Below, piece by piece: positions 1-8,698 of a stretch of DNA of 64,000 nt. The DNA is from Staphylococcus sp. (lineage in GTDB: Bacteria > Bacteroidota > Bacteroidia > Bacteroidales > Muribaculaceae): contig JAMPDC010000001.1 of NCBI GenBank assembly GCA_023665865.1, forward strand, positions 289,927 through 353,926. The letters are read 5' to 3'. Numbering within the stretch: position 1 is the stretch's first letter; the number at the start of each line of letters is the position of its first letter. A program made the translations under genes and the position numbers. Below the pieces are notes generated by a model, which saw nothing but the letters and a program-made list of their open reading frames with translations, did no database searches and had not been told where the DNA came from.

Positions 1-2
1 TT

Positions 3-131
3 GCTCGTTCAGCTACGATGGGCAATACCAGAGCCTCGATGAGTGGAACGAGCAAACAGTACGGCTCTCACGCTTTTTTCTTTATAAACCAATTAATCGC
101 CAACGAGGTGAGCCCAGCGGCAGTATTCTAA
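3..131 (+). CDS. Possible C-terminal end of an upstream gene (partial)
   Basis: The reading frame open from the window edge ends at a TAA at 129-131, six bases before the ATG of the P-loop gene. That spacing fits the tight operon that follows. I recognise no domain in the 42 visible residues. A second frame (from base 2) is also open and runs to 243, but it would overlap the P-loop gene by about 100 bases and is less likely. The choice between the two frames cannot be settled from the window. Confidence 0.3.
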   Translation, partial: ARSATMGNTRASMSGTSKQYGSHAFFFINQLIANEVSPAAVF

Positions 132-137
132 TGCCGA

Positions 138-548
138 ATGAAAATCTTTTTAATCTATGGAGAGAAAGATGCAGGGAAAAGCACTGCTTGCTCCAAAATC
201 CTGAAACTCTTGTTGGCACTCGATGCCAAGGTCAAATTCTATGATACCTTTTATTGGGGAGATTTCAAGACCCTTGTTACATTTGAGAATAAACTCATCG
301 GTATATATACACCTGGTGATGAAAGAGCACATCTTCGTGAGGCCATTGCCTTCAGTTATGATAATGGTTGCGACATATTAGTCGTACCGGTTCGCAAGGG
401 AATTGCCTATAACGCCCCCCTTGAAGAAACTTCTGAAAAGGATGAAGTAGAATGGGTAAAGATATCCAAAGGCACAGATGAGAATGAGATGGATCATCTT
501 GAAAATGATTTGGCAATAAATATCCTTAACAAGATTTATAACACCTGA
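138..548 (+). CDS. Small P-loop nucleotide-binding protein
   Basis: A 136-residue protein with a clear Walker A loop at residues 8-16 (GEKDAGKST) directly after the first beta strand, as in small P-loop kinases and NTPases. A hydrophobic strand followed by an acidic or polar residue (around 81-87, CDILVVPVR) could be the second strand of the fold. No signal peptide is present, so it should be cytoplasmic, unlike all four proteins encoded after it. The ATG at 138 is chosen because the Walker A loop needs only the short beta strand before it. The stop lies 2 bases before the next gene, so it is the first complete gene of a five-gene operon. The substrate and role are unknown; a regulatory or kinase-like function is only a guess. 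Confidence 0.75.
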   Translation: MKIFLIYGEKDAGKSTACSKILKLLLALDAKVKFYDTFYWGDFKTLVTFENKLIGIYTPGDERAHLREAIAFSYDNGCDILVVPVRKGIAYNAPLEETSEKDEVEWVKISKGTDENEMDHLENDLAINILNKIYNT

Positions 549-550
549 CT

Positions 551-1501
551 ATGAAGACTAAAATCTTATCGCTAATATTGTTGCTTGGGACTACATTAGC
601 AGCTTTTGCCGATGATGTCAAGAAGCCGACAATAATGATTCTGCCGAGTGATAACTGGTGTACACAACGCTATTTTACGCAGAAATTTGACAATCAAGGA
701 ACAATAGTCAGTATTCCCGATTATCAGCGTGCGTTTGCGGAAGACATCGAACTCCCACAGGTTATTTCAAAAGTTGGTGCCCTGCTGACATCAATGGGTT
801 ACTCACTCAAAGATGCCGAGCAGGGAATCAAATCGCTCAATGTAAAACAAGCCGAAGATAACGCCATGTCAAGCAAAACATCGGGAGCAATTATTTCAGA
901 GACTCCGTTTGATGTGCTCAAGCGCCGTATTAAATCAGACATTGTTATCCAACTTTGGTGGAATATCACCAAAGATCCTGCAGGAAAGATTGTGTCATTT
1001 ACCCTGGAAGCATTTGACGCGTATACCAACAAGCGTATCGCATCCTCTACCGGCAACTCAAAACCGACAACCGCAGCTATCCCTGTGGCATTAGAGACGG
1101 CCGTCAAGGATAATGTCAAGGATTTTGACAAGCAGCTCGACATGTGGCATGCAGACCAAAAGAAAAATGGGCGCGAAATATCCTTGACAGTTCGGTGTTG
1201 GGATAACTGGGAGAATGACCTTGAAACAGAATATGATGGTGAAGAACTGACAGACTGCATACAGCAGTGGATACGCAAAAATACAGTCAACTCATCATTC
1301 AACCTCAGCGACGGTACTGAATCATTCGCCCAGTTCGAGCAGGTACGTATTCCATTAAAAGATGATAAAGACCGTGCAATGGATGCCCGCGCATTCACCA
1401 CAGCCCTTAGAAAACACCTTGCAAAACCACCATATAATATCACCTCTAAGGTTATTATTCGTGGATTAGGAGAGGCAATGCTTATTCTTGGAGAAAAATA
1501 A
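551..1501 (+). CDS. DUF6175 family exported protein
   Basis: A 316-residue protein with a Sec signal peptide (about residues 1-20, ending LAAFA before DDV). The mature part begins with a strand-rich segment (PTIMILPSDNWC) and resembles the DUF6175 family of Bacteroidetes, which I recognise only from its general pattern. Members have no established biochemical role. They often lie with other exported proteins carrying lipoprotein-like folds (CsgG/LPP20 type), which is the case here. The gene starts 2 bases after the P-loop gene and ends 8 bases before the next, so translation is probably coupled. It is expected in the periplasm. Confidence 0.75.
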   Translation: MKTKILSLILLLGTTLAAFADDVKKPTIMILPSDNWCTQRYFTQKFDNQGTIVSIPDYQRAFAEDIELPQVISKVGALLTSMGYSLKDAEQGIKSLNVKQAEDNAMSSKTSGAIISETPFDVLKRRIKSDIVIQLWWNITKDPAGKIVSFTLEAFDAYTNKRIASSTGNSKPTTAAIPVALETAVKDNVKDFDKQLDMWHADQKKNGREISLTVRCWDNWENDLETEYDGEELTDCIQQWIRKNTVNSSFNLSDGTESFAQFEQVRIPLKDDKDRAMDARAFTTALRKHLAKPPYNITSKVIIRGLGEAMLILGEK

Positions 1502-1509
1502 GAATAGCC

Positions 1510-2454
1510 ATGAAACATATAATTTTATTTGTAATGACGTTTGTGCTGCCATTTACTATGTACGCAAAAGAGAATACGGCAATTTCTATGGGCGTTTTTG
1601 TATCTGCAGAACAACAAGATATTCCCTCTGAATCCAAACTGTTTCTTGCCAATAGAATCAAAAAAGCAGTTGCATCAAGTGGGTATACCGACAATAATCC
1701 TACCGGAAGATTTGCTGTCGTAGCTACTTGCGACATTTTATCAAAGGATGTTACTCCAACCACGCCTCCAAGGTTATCAACTAAACTGGAAGTGTCCTTT
1801 ATGGTTGTTGATTTAATCGAAAACAAAATCTTCGACAGTTGTGAGTCCACCGTAAGCGGCATGGGCACGAATGAGACAAAAACATTCAACTCGGCTTTCC
1901 AAAAGATTTCGTCAACGAATAAATCGCTAAGCGACCTCTTGAACAGGGCTCAATACAAGATATTGCAATACTATACCAATTCATGTTCTGCAATTATCAG
2001 AGAAGCTGAAACTCTCGCAGACATGGATGAATATGACAAAGCCATCTTTAGCTTGACATCGGTTCCGCCCGTGTGTGCCGAATGCTACGAAAAGTGTCAG
2101 GAAATGGCTATCACAATTTACCAGAAAAAAATAGATAGCCAGTGTTTACAGCTTTTACAGAATGCCAGATCTAAATGGGCTGCAGCCCCAACATCAGAAA
2201 CTGCAAGTGAAATTGCCGAAATAATCGGGCAGATTGACCCTCGGTCTTCAAACTATTCGGAAGTTGAGCAATTTAGAAATGCTATTTCGGATAAACTTTC
2301 TGCGGATGCCGCACGTGAGTGGATATTCAAAATGCAGAAGTATAAAGACAATCAGAAATTCAAAATGTCGATTGTTGACGCATGTCGTTCTGTAGGAGAA
2401 ATCTTTGCTGAAAACTTCCAACTACCTCAAGTTAACTTATTCAAACGCAAATAA
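1510..2454 (+). CDS. Exported protein of unknown function
   Basis: A 314-residue protein with a signal peptide (residues 1-19, ending TMYA). Residues 25-120 look like a CsgG-type or TolB N-terminal-like alpha/beta domain (strand MGVFVSA, helix of about 20 residues, strand FAVVATCDI). This is followed by mostly helical sequence from about 140 with a cysteine cluster (CAECYEKC near 178-185) that could be a metal site or disulfides, and TPR-like helical hairpins. I do not recognise the family. It lies between the DUF6175 and FlgT_N-like genes, and the five genes run on one strand with gaps of 1-25 bases. Confidence 0.65.
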   Translation: MKHIILFVMTFVLPFTMYAKENTAISMGVFVSAEQQDIPSESKLFLANRIKKAVASSGYTDNNPTGRFAVVATCDILSKDVTPTTPPRLSTKLEVSFMVVDLIENKIFDSCESTVSGMGTNETKTFNSAFQKISSTNKSLSDLLNRAQYKILQYYTNSCSAIIREAETLADMDEYDKAIFSLTSVPPVCAECYEKCQEMAITIYQKKIDSQCLQLLQNARSKWAAAPTSETASEIAEIIGQIDPRSSNYSEVEQFRNAISDKLSADAAREWIFKMQKYKDNQKFKMSIVDACRSVGEIFAENFQLPQVNLFKRK

Positions 2455-2479
2455 ATAAACAAATAAACACCCAAACAAA

Positions 2480-3721
2480 ATGAAACGAATTATAATATTA
2501 ATCACAGTTGCGATTTATTGTTTGTCATCTTCCTATATTATGGCACAAGCTCTCGAAGAGGTTACTCTAACAGTATCATCTGATGGACCAACAAAAGACG
2601 AAGCTACTAAGAATGCTCTTCGCAGTGCTATCGAACAGGCATATGGAACCTTTGTCTCGGCCAATACAACAATCCTCAACGATGAACTGGTCAAGGATGA
2701 GATTGTGACTGTCAGCAACGGCTCTATCAAGGATTACAAAGAGTTGGCTTGCACTCCCACACAGAATGGCGGTCAATACGTCACACTGCAAGCAACTGTA
2801 AGTCTTCCACAACTCATAAAATACTCACGAAGCAAGGGTAGCGAATGTGAGTTCGCTGGCAATACCTTCGCTATGGAAATGAAGCTATGGGAGCTGAATA
2901 AAGAATCTGAACTCAAGGCGTTGCAGAATCTAAGAACAGTGTTGGGTGAAATGCGCGATGTATGTGATTACGATATGGTTATCTCAGAGCCGACAGCTAA
3001 AGATAACAACATAGAAATATCGGGAAGTATTTTTCCGTTGGCAAACACAAACACACAGTTATTTTTTCAACAGCTTTTCTCAACTCTGGAAGCCCTACAT
3101 GCCTTTGAGGACGAAAGTGTTGAAAATACAGTAGGATATAAGAAAGTTTACCATGTGAATATTTTAAGAAAACCGGACAACCATTATTTCTCTGTTTTTT
3201 TAAGAAACCCTGATAGTAAAAAAATTCTCCATGAAATATTTACGCATTATCTTAATTGTATTGATAATGGATTCCAGATATGCGACAATATTTCATCACC
3301 GTCTTCGGCAGCCATAAAATTCTTGGATGGAAGAGAAGATATTGAAGTGGGGAATGGATTCACCAAGAAGAAACATGCTAAGGATTGGAATAAGAATAAT
3401 CCATTTATTAGCCAACCTGAGCGGAAAGACTTTATCGAAGAATTCAATCGTATCAAATGCAAAAATGTACAACACGAAATTGAAAAAATCAAGAATATCG
3501 GCAAAAAGAAAAACAAATTAGTCTATGTATTTCCCTATTTTAACCCCGTTCAGAAATTTTATAATATGACGTGTGTACCGATTTTTAATCTTGAATGGGA
3601 TGATAATAAATATGTATATAAGACTACAGCTGCCGACCCTATTAATTTTATAATGACTATACCGTCGACAGAAATTTCTAAATACAACAACTTCAAAATA
3701 GAGAAAACTCTATCGTTATAG
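2480..3721 (+). CDS. FlgT_N/LPP20-like exported protein
   Basis: A 413-residue protein with a signal peptide (residues 1-22, ending IMAQA). Residues 26-120 follow the pattern of the FlgT N-terminal/LPP20 fold: a beta strand, an Asp/Glu-Ala-rich helix (TKDEATKNALRSAIEQAYG), a GTFV-S-T segment, and then D-x-I-T-x-x-x-G-x-I-x-x-Y. In FlgT and LPP20-type proteins this small alpha/beta domain occurs in periplasmic or outer-membrane-associated proteins. The remaining 290 residues are unassigned. They include a basic, Lys-rich stretch around 290-345. The role is unknown, and the assignment rests on the motif pattern only. Confidence 0.65.
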   Translation: MKRIIILITVAIYCLSSSYIMAQALEEVTLTVSSDGPTKDEATKNALRSAIEQAYGTFVSANTTILNDELVKDEIVTVSNGSIKDYKELACTPTQNGGQYVTLQATVSLPQLIKYSRSKGSECEFAGNTFAMEMKLWELNKESELKALQNLRTVLGEMRDVCDYDMVISEPTAKDNNIEISGSIFPLANTNTQLFFQQLFSTLEALHAFEDESVENTVGYKKVYHVNILRKPDNHYFSVFLRNPDSKKILHEIFTHYLNCIDNGFQICDNISSPSSAAIKFLDGREDIEVGNGFTKKKHAKDWNKNNPFISQPERKDFIEEFNRIKCKNVQHEIEKIKNIGKKKNKLVYVFPYFNPVQKFYNMTCVPIFNLEWDDNKYVYKTTAADPINFIMTIPSTEISKYNNFKIEKTLSL

Positions 3722-3722
3722 A

Positions 3723-4193
3723 ATGATCCAGATAAAAATATTTGTAACAATCTTATTCCTTGTTATAGGGAATACTATCTCCGCGCAAAGTTATAATAAT
3801 GAGAAGATAGCTTTGACAAACTTTCTTATACGAATATATGAGAATGCTCCATTTAATGGAGTCAAGGCAATAGAGGATTACGAAAATGCCTATCTGATGT
3901 CGGTTGTCCAAATCGATAAGTCCAAATATAAGTCAGAGTCGGCACTCAACCGAGTTGCACAAGTCAAGGCGATGTCGCAAGCGTCGCGCTTCTTCAACGG
4001 TTCAAACATTACTGAAGACATGATAATCCGCACTACGGAGAAAGCCGACAACACCTACGATACAGAGATAATCGAAAATATCCGTGAACACTCTGCCGGC
4101 TACGTTAAGCAACTTGAGCATCTAACCAACTTCCCCACTTCCAATGGTCAACAAGTATTCATCTTCATCACGCCATTGAAGCAGGAACAATAA
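3723..4193 (+). CDS. Small exported protein of unknown function
   Basis: A 156-residue protein with a hydrophobic N-terminus consistent with a signal peptide (residues 1-22, ending ISAQS). It starts one base after the stop of the preceding gene and is the last gene of the operon; a strong hairpin terminator follows at 4222-4258. The central segment (helix with LNRVAQVKAMSQASRFFNG, then a Thr/Ile-rich strand) resembles the second half of LPP20/FlgT_N-like domains, which could make it a partner or paralogue of the preceding protein. No catalytic motif is visible. Confidence 0.65.
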   Translation: MIQIKIFVTILFLVIGNTISAQSYNNEKIALTNFLIRIYENAPFNGVKAIEDYENAYLMSVVQIDKSKYKSESALNRVAQVKAMSQASRFFNGSNITEDMIIRTTEKADNTYDTEIIENIREHSAGYVKQLEHLTNFPTSNGQQVFIFITPLKQEQ

Positions 4194-4221
4194 CGAAAAA
4201 TCCACAATGAGATAAATTCAA

Positions 4222-4258
4222 AAAACAGGTAGTTAGAGTTACTCTAACTACCTGTTTT
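4222..4258. terminator. Bidirectional hairpin terminator
   Basis: An 18-base inverted repeat (4222-4239 against 4241-4258) is flanked by T-rich ends on both strands. It lies 29 bases after the last gene of the plus-strand operon and 8 bases beyond the 3' end of the minus-strand tRNA. It can end both transcripts. Confidence 0.85.
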
Positions 4259-4265
4259 CTGAGCG

Positions 4266-4338
4266 AGCGACAAACGGGGCTCGAACCCGCGACCCTCAGC
4301 TTGGGAAGCTGATGCTCTACCAACTGAGCTACTGTCGC
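4266..4338 (-). tRNA. tRNA-Gly (anticodon CCC)
   Basis: The minus strand folds into a standard 73-base cloverleaf. The acceptor stem is GCGACAG against UUGUCGC. The D-loop carries AGCUCAGUUGGUAGAGC, the anticodon stem-loop is UCAGC-UUCCCAA-GCUGA with CCC in the anticodon position, and the T-arm carries GGGUUCGAGCCCC. The discriminator base is U. CCA is not encoded, as is usual in Bacteroidetes, so it must be added by the tRNA nucleotidyltransferase. The gene lies between the A/T-rich left operon and the large glycan-degradation cluster, a position often used as an integration site. Confidence 0.97.
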
Positions 4339-4358
4339 ATTTTTTGGCTTTTGCGTTG

Positions 4359-4390
4359 CAAATGTACTGTTTTTTTTTGACGTGGTGAAA
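4359..4390 (-). promoter_or_regulatory. Promoter of tRNA-Gly
   Basis: On the minus strand TACATTTG (4366-4359) matches the Bacteroidetes -7 box TAnnTTTG exactly. A near-match to the -33 box (TTTC, 4390-4387) lies 20 bases upstream. The box ends 20 bases before the mature tRNA 5' end. Confidence 0.7.
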
Positions 4391-4474
4391 TTAAATCCGA
4401 TTTTTCATGCTGAAATCGCATTTTCGCTAAGAGAAACGGCCTGTAATTCCGAAATCAGCTGCATGCGGGACGGA

Positions 4475-4550
4475 AAAAGATACAGACCGACAGAAGTGAA
4501 ACAGAAATAACATAAGGTATTTTCTGAGCTTCTACGCGTCTGTATCTTTT
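4475..4550 (-). terminator. Possible terminator of the unit B operon
   Basis: A 13-base inverted repeat (4475-4487 against 4538-4550) with a 50-base loop lies 21 bases beyond the stop codon of the last gene of the minus-strand cluster. On the minus strand the second arm ends in a short U-run. The loop is unusually long, so termination efficiency is uncertain. The rest of 4391-4571 holds no gene or other signal I can support. Confidence 0.45.
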
Positions 4551-4571
4551 CTATTATCCTTGCTATATTGA

Positions 4572-5912
4572 TCACTTCCTATAGCGGATGGCTCCGGCGG
4601 GCATCTTCTCGCCATCGGTGCCGAAACTCTTCAGAGTGTCCATCGGTTCGATGGTGACCTTTGACTCGTCGAGTTTCGAGGCATCGAGACCGAAGGTTTT
4701 GATGAAGAAATCGTAGACCGCCTGACGCTTGTTCGGGCCAAAATCATGGCCTTCTGTGGGCAGGTGTACGTTTGAGACCTTGTCGGCCTCGCCATAGAAA
4801 CCGTAGATGCGCTGAAGATAGGGATACTCGTTCTCGGGCACTGTATTGGTCCAGTCTTTGCCGTCGGAGACGATGGCCAGCGGGCGTGGTGCGAAGGTGG
4901 CGATAAGCTCGGCATTACATGTCCCGTCGCCGGCACGCATGATAGGCATTCCGCTCTCGCAGGGGCAACCGCCATCGAAATATGACGACAGGCTTACGAC
5001 AGAGCAGGCGGCCGTGTAGCGCGGATCAATCACAGCGAGAAGAGCACTCTGCGTCCCACCGCCCGAACCTCCGTTGACTCCGACACGGGTGGGATCCACA
5101 TCCTTGCGGCCGATCATGAAGTCGAGGATTGAGATGCCGTTGAGAGCCTGGATGACGTGGGCTTCCGACGTGTGGTGGGCCTCGCTGCCGACCTGCAGGG
5201 CCGATTCGCCCCAACCGTAGAGGTCATAGTCGACACAGATGGCACCCATGCGGGCGAGAGTGGCGAGGCGCTGCTGCTGGGCATCGTTGTAGCGGCCGTT
5301 GGAGAAGTGTCCGTTGGGGCAAATGATCAGCGGATGCGTTCCCTTGGTTGTCGGTGCATAGATCGACCCGCAGACGTAGAGGCCGGGGAGGGTTTCAAGG
5401 TAGAAATTCTGCACGGTATATCCGTCAAACTTGCGGAGTTTGGAAAACACCGGTTTGGCATCGACACGGCGTGAAAGATATTCGTCGATGGTCAGGAGCT
5501 GTCTGACCTCCTGTCTGAGCGAGTCGCGGCGTGCCTCCCATGAGGTCTTATCGGAATAGAGCGACGACAGCCAAGCTGTCAGCTTGCGACCATCGGCCTC
5601 CGTGCGTCTGTGATACTCATAGGGTTTGAGCTTGTAGGTAGTCTCGTTTTGCTTGACAAACTTGAAGTCAAACGGCGTCAGCACATTGGTCAGCGACTCC
5701 TCCAACGAGTAGGGCCTTATACGGGAGTCGGCATACGGCAACACGAGACCTGTCGTATCGATGTCATATTTCAATCTCACGTGGAAACGCTCCCCTATTT
5801 CGGTAAGCACTTCGCCAAGCGGACGGGTGAATTTATTTTCATAATTATTCTGCGCGCAGACCGGCATGGCAGCTGCCACGGCCAGTCCGAGAATCATGCC
5901 TGTTTTTTTCAT
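4572..5912 (-). CDS. STN-domain alpha/beta-hydrolase, acetyl-xylan-esterase-like
   Basis: A 446-residue exported protein (signal peptide about 1-20, ending VCAQ). Residues 27-97 resemble an STN (secretin/TonB short N-terminal) domain: PLGEVLTEIGERF, then Y-D-I-D, then SLEESLTNVL and a strand pair. From about 165 it is an alpha/beta-hydrolase. The nucleophile elbow is G-G-S-G-G (Ser283), with a candidate Asp350 or Asp353 (IVSDGKDW) and His389 (EGHDFG) completing the triad. The closest relatives by pattern are acetyl-xylan-esterase-like and dienelactone-hydrolase-like enzymes. As the last gene of unit B, 2 bases after a GH78 rhamnosidase gene, it probably removes acetyl or methyl esters from pectin side chains, because RG-II carries O-acetyl groups on aceric acid and 2-O-methyl-fucose. 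An STN domain on an esterase is unusual. Confidence 0.85.
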   Translation of the reverse strand: MKKTGMILGLAVAAAMPVCAQNNYENKFTRPLGEVLTEIGERFHVRLKYDIDTTGLVLPYADSRIRPYSLEESLTNVLTPFDFKFVKQNETTYKLKPYEYHRRTEADGRKLTAWLSSLYSDKTSWEARRDSLRQEVRQLLTIDEYLSRRVDAKPVFSKLRKFDGYTVQNFYLETLPGLYVCGSIYAPTTKGTHPLIICPNGHFSNGRYNDAQQQRLATLARMGAICVDYDLYGWGESALQVGSEAHHTSEAHVIQALNGISILDFMIGRKDVDPTRVGVNGGSGGGTQSALLAVIDPRYTAACSVVSLSSYFDGGCPCESGMPIMRAGDGTCNAELIATFAPRPLAIVSDGKDWTNTVPENEYPYLQRIYGFYGEADKVSNVHLPTEGHDFGPNKRQAVYDFFIKTFGLDASKLDESKVTIEPMDTLKSFGTDGEKMPAGAIRYRK

Positions 5913-5914
5913 TT

Positions 5915-8674
5915 CTATAGTTTTGATGAAAACGTATATTTACCGGATTTGATCTGACGGGGTGCCGGTTCACCCGGCACATAGACATCAGCCGAGCAGT
6001 TGGCGGGTATTGAGACGTTGAGTGTGAAGTCATCGCCCGTGCGCTCCCAGTCGACGGCTACGTCGCCATAGAGAGTCGCCGTCTTACCCTTGACCGAAGT
6101 GAGGTCACCCACCACCGATGGACGGATGATCAGATGCTTCATGCCCGGACGGGTCTCATCGGTCTGTATGCCGGCAAGCGAGCGGAACAACCATTCCTCG
6201 ATCTGCCCCATCATGAAGTGGTTCCACGACGAACCCTGGCGGGGATCCCACTGCTCGGTGAGCGTCGTAGCTCCAAACTGAAGCTGGAAACCATAGCCCG
6301 GGACATCGTAGTGGTTGTGCATCTTATACATCAGCGAGTCCAATCCATTGTCGGCCAGCGCACGGAAGAGGTAACGGTTGCCGACATCGCCCGTGGTCAG
6401 GCGACAGCCATGCTCCTCGATGTCTCCGACAAGATTCGCTATCACACAGTCGCGTTTGCCGGCAGGCACCATGTCGAGATAGAGCGGAAGGGCGTTTGAC
6501 GTCTGGCTTCCGGTGCCGTAGTCGCAAGTAGCTCCGTCGAAATACTTCTCATTGAAAGCAGCAAGCACTTTGGCGGCAAGAGCAGAGTAGCGCGCGGCGT
6601 CGTCTTTCTTGCCAAGCAACTCGGCCGACCTGACCAAATAGAGCAGATCCTGATAGTAGTGGGCGGAAGCGACGAGGCCTACTGGAGTGTTGCGTGAGAA
6701 TCCTGCGCGGAAATCTCCATAGTCATACCAATCGCCGAGACCGAAGTCTATCAGATGCCCCTCAGAGCGAGAAGTAAGATAGTCGACGTAGGCCACCATA
6801 TTGGGATAGTATTCCCTGATGAGCGAATCATCGCCATAGGTTTCATAATACATCCACGGTGAGATGATGAGCGTGGCTCCCCACTCTGGTGACTCAGAGA
6901 ATCCCTCCATGCCTGGCCATTCAAACACCACATATTGCGGTGCGACTGTAGGCACCATTCCGTCGGCACGCTGGCTGTTGGCCACGTCGCGCAACACTTT
7001 CGGCAGATAGGTGGTCAGATCCAGATTATAGAGCAGCCCCGGGCCATTGAGATGTACCTGCTCAAGCCAGCCGAGCTTCTCACGGTGAGGGCAGTCGGTG
7101 AAGACTGACTGCATATTGCTGCGTATGGCATTTCTGATGAGCCGGTGGGCCGAAGTGAGCACCGCACTCGAGCTTTCGAAAGCACCCTCCTCGGCAGCGG
7201 AATTGTAGATGAAACATGAGCGTATATCTTCGATAACCGGGAGCCCCTGCGGGTTAGGCTCCCCGGCAAACACCGCACCCTCTACCTGGATATAGCGGAA
7301 ACCGTAGTATGAAAAGCGCGGATGCCATGTCTCAGGCTTGTCGCTGCGCAGAGTATAGGTGTAGTAATGCTGACGGCCAGTCTGACGCTGATTGGCGGCA
7401 TTCTCGTCGGTGAGACTCTCGGCCACAATCATCGTCACCTTCTGACCCGGTTTGCCTTGCAGAGTGATCCGGGGGAAACCGGCAAGGTTCTGCCCCATGT
7501 CGAGGAGTATCGCTGAGCTGTCGACTGTGCGTTTGGTCGATTTGGAGGCTTTCGCAACCTCATCGGCAGTCAGTTTGTGACGGCTGACAGGAGTGAAATA
7601 TTCCATAATCTTGACCGGAGGAGCCATCTGAGGGGTAAGGCGTCCCTTGGGAGCGCGCTGCACCACAACAGACTTCCAACCCGATTCATCAAAACCGGGC
7701 ATATTCCATCCCGGCTGCTCGAGACGGGCGTCATAGTCCTCTCCGCCATAGATGGAATGGAATGTTATCGGGCTGAGGTCATATTTCCACCCGTCACCCG
7801 TGGCTATAGTCTCCGTCGAGCCGTCGGAATAGCGGACTACCATCTTGAGCCACAGAGTCTCGGGGCCGAAACCAACCTGAAGCTTGCTGTAGCGGCTTCC
7901 GCGGACCACGTTATAGAAACCGTTGCCGAGGAGCACACCGATAGCGTTCTCGCCGCGTCTGACGAGAGATGTCACATCATAGGTATTGAAATAGACAGTC
8001 TTGTCATAGTCACTCCAGAGAGGAGTAAACTCTCCGTCGCCGACTTTTGTCCCGTTGACCGAAAGTTCGTAGTGGCCGAGACCGCAGACATAGACTGTAG
8101 CCTCTGCGATTTTCTTCGGCAGATCGAACTCCTCACGCAGAAGTATGCTCCGCGACGCCATCGAGTCGACAGCCTCCCACTTTTCCTTCACCTCCGGGAG
8201 TTTCCACTTGTCGTAGGTGTAGTTGCGCCCCTCAGGCAGCTTGGCATCCTCATAGCTGATGGCACCGATCCAGTCACCCGAGAGAAAAGCATCGTCGGGA
8301 ACCATGCGGAATGAGCTTTTCGCACTCCATTTGGATGCACGGCCGGACTCATCCCACACCTTGACACGCCACGAGTAGCGCTCACCCTTGCTCAATGCAG
8401 GGCCGGCATAGCGGACGAGCTGACTCTCACCGGAAATCACCTTACCGGAATCCCAAACGCGGCGCTCCTTGTGCCCGTCGGTGGCAAAGACTTCAATCTG
8501 ATAGGCCGACTGCATGTCACCGTTGACTCCCTCGAGTTGCCAACCGAAGCGCGGGGTCCCGGTGTCGACTGCCAAAGGATTATCGGTCATCTCAACAGTC
8601 ATGCGGGTCACTTCCATCGCATAGGATGAAAGTGACACCGCAAGCATAATTATGAGATTCAATATTTGTCTCAT
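5915..8674 (-). CDS. GH78 alpha-L-rhamnosidase
   Basis: A 919-residue exported enzyme (signal peptide ending SSYA, about residue 19). Domain order follows GH78: an N-terminal Fn3-like domain (TPRFGWQLEG, 40-49), the Bac_rhamnosid_N beta-sandwich (about 180-350), a jelly-roll domain with DMGQNLAGF (392-400), an (alpha/alpha)6 catalytic barrel (about 490-835) and a C-terminal beta-sandwich. In the barrel the conserved D-C-P-x-R-E motif is at 527-532 and TEQWDP with Glu808 near the end; family enzymes invert with a Glu pair, and Glu532 and Glu808 are the likely equivalents. The usual DERLGW sequence is EKLGW here. It should release terminal alpha-L-rhamnose from an RG-II side chain; which rhamnose is unknown. 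Confidence 0.93.
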   Translation of the reverse strand: MRQILNLIIMLAVSLSSYAMEVTRMTVEMTDNPLAVDTGTPRFGWQLEGVNGDMQSAYQIEVFATDGHKERRVWDSGKVISGESQLVRYAGPALSKGERYSWRVKVWDESGRASKWSAKSSFRMVPDDAFLSGDWIGAISYEDAKLPEGRNYTYDKWKLPEVKEKWEAVDSMASRSILLREEFDLPKKIAEATVYVCGLGHYELSVNGTKVGDGEFTPLWSDYDKTVYFNTYDVTSLVRRGENAIGVLLGNGFYNVVRGSRYSKLQVGFGPETLWLKMVVRYSDGSTETIATGDGWKYDLSPITFHSIYGGEDYDARLEQPGWNMPGFDESGWKSVVVQRAPKGRLTPQMAPPVKIMEYFTPVSRHKLTADEVAKASKSTKRTVDSSAILLDMGQNLAGFPRITLQGKPGQKVTMIVAESLTDENAANQRQTGRQHYYTYTLRSDKPETWHPRFSYYGFRYIQVEGAVFAGEPNPQGLPVIEDIRSCFIYNSAAEEGAFESSSAVLTSAHRLIRNAIRSNMQSVFTDCPHREKLGWLEQVHLNGPGLLYNLDLTTYLPKVLRDVANSQRADGMVPTVAPQYVVFEWPGMEGFSESPEWGATLIISPWMYYETYGDDSLIREYYPNMVAYVDYLTSRSEGHLIDFGLGDWYDYGDFRAGFSRNTPVGLVASAHYYQDLLYLVRSAELLGKKDDAARYSALAAKVLAAFNEKYFDGATCDYGTGSQTSNALPLYLDMVPAGKRDCVIANLVGDIEEHGCRLTTGDVGNRYLFRALADNGLDSLMYKMHNHYDVPGYGFQLQFGATTLTEQWDPRQGSSWNHFMMGQIEEWLFRSLAGIQTDETRPGMKHLIIRPSVVGDLTSVKGKTATLYGDVAVDWERTGDDFTLNVSIPANCSADVYVPGEPAPRQIKSGKYTFSSKL

Positions 8675-8698
8675 GACTATATTAAATATGTTGTTTTA

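Noticed and set aside
2-243. Alternative partial gene in frame 2 at the left edge
   Set aside because: It would overlap the P-loop gene by about 100 bases; the frame ending at 131 fits operon spacing better, though neither is certain.
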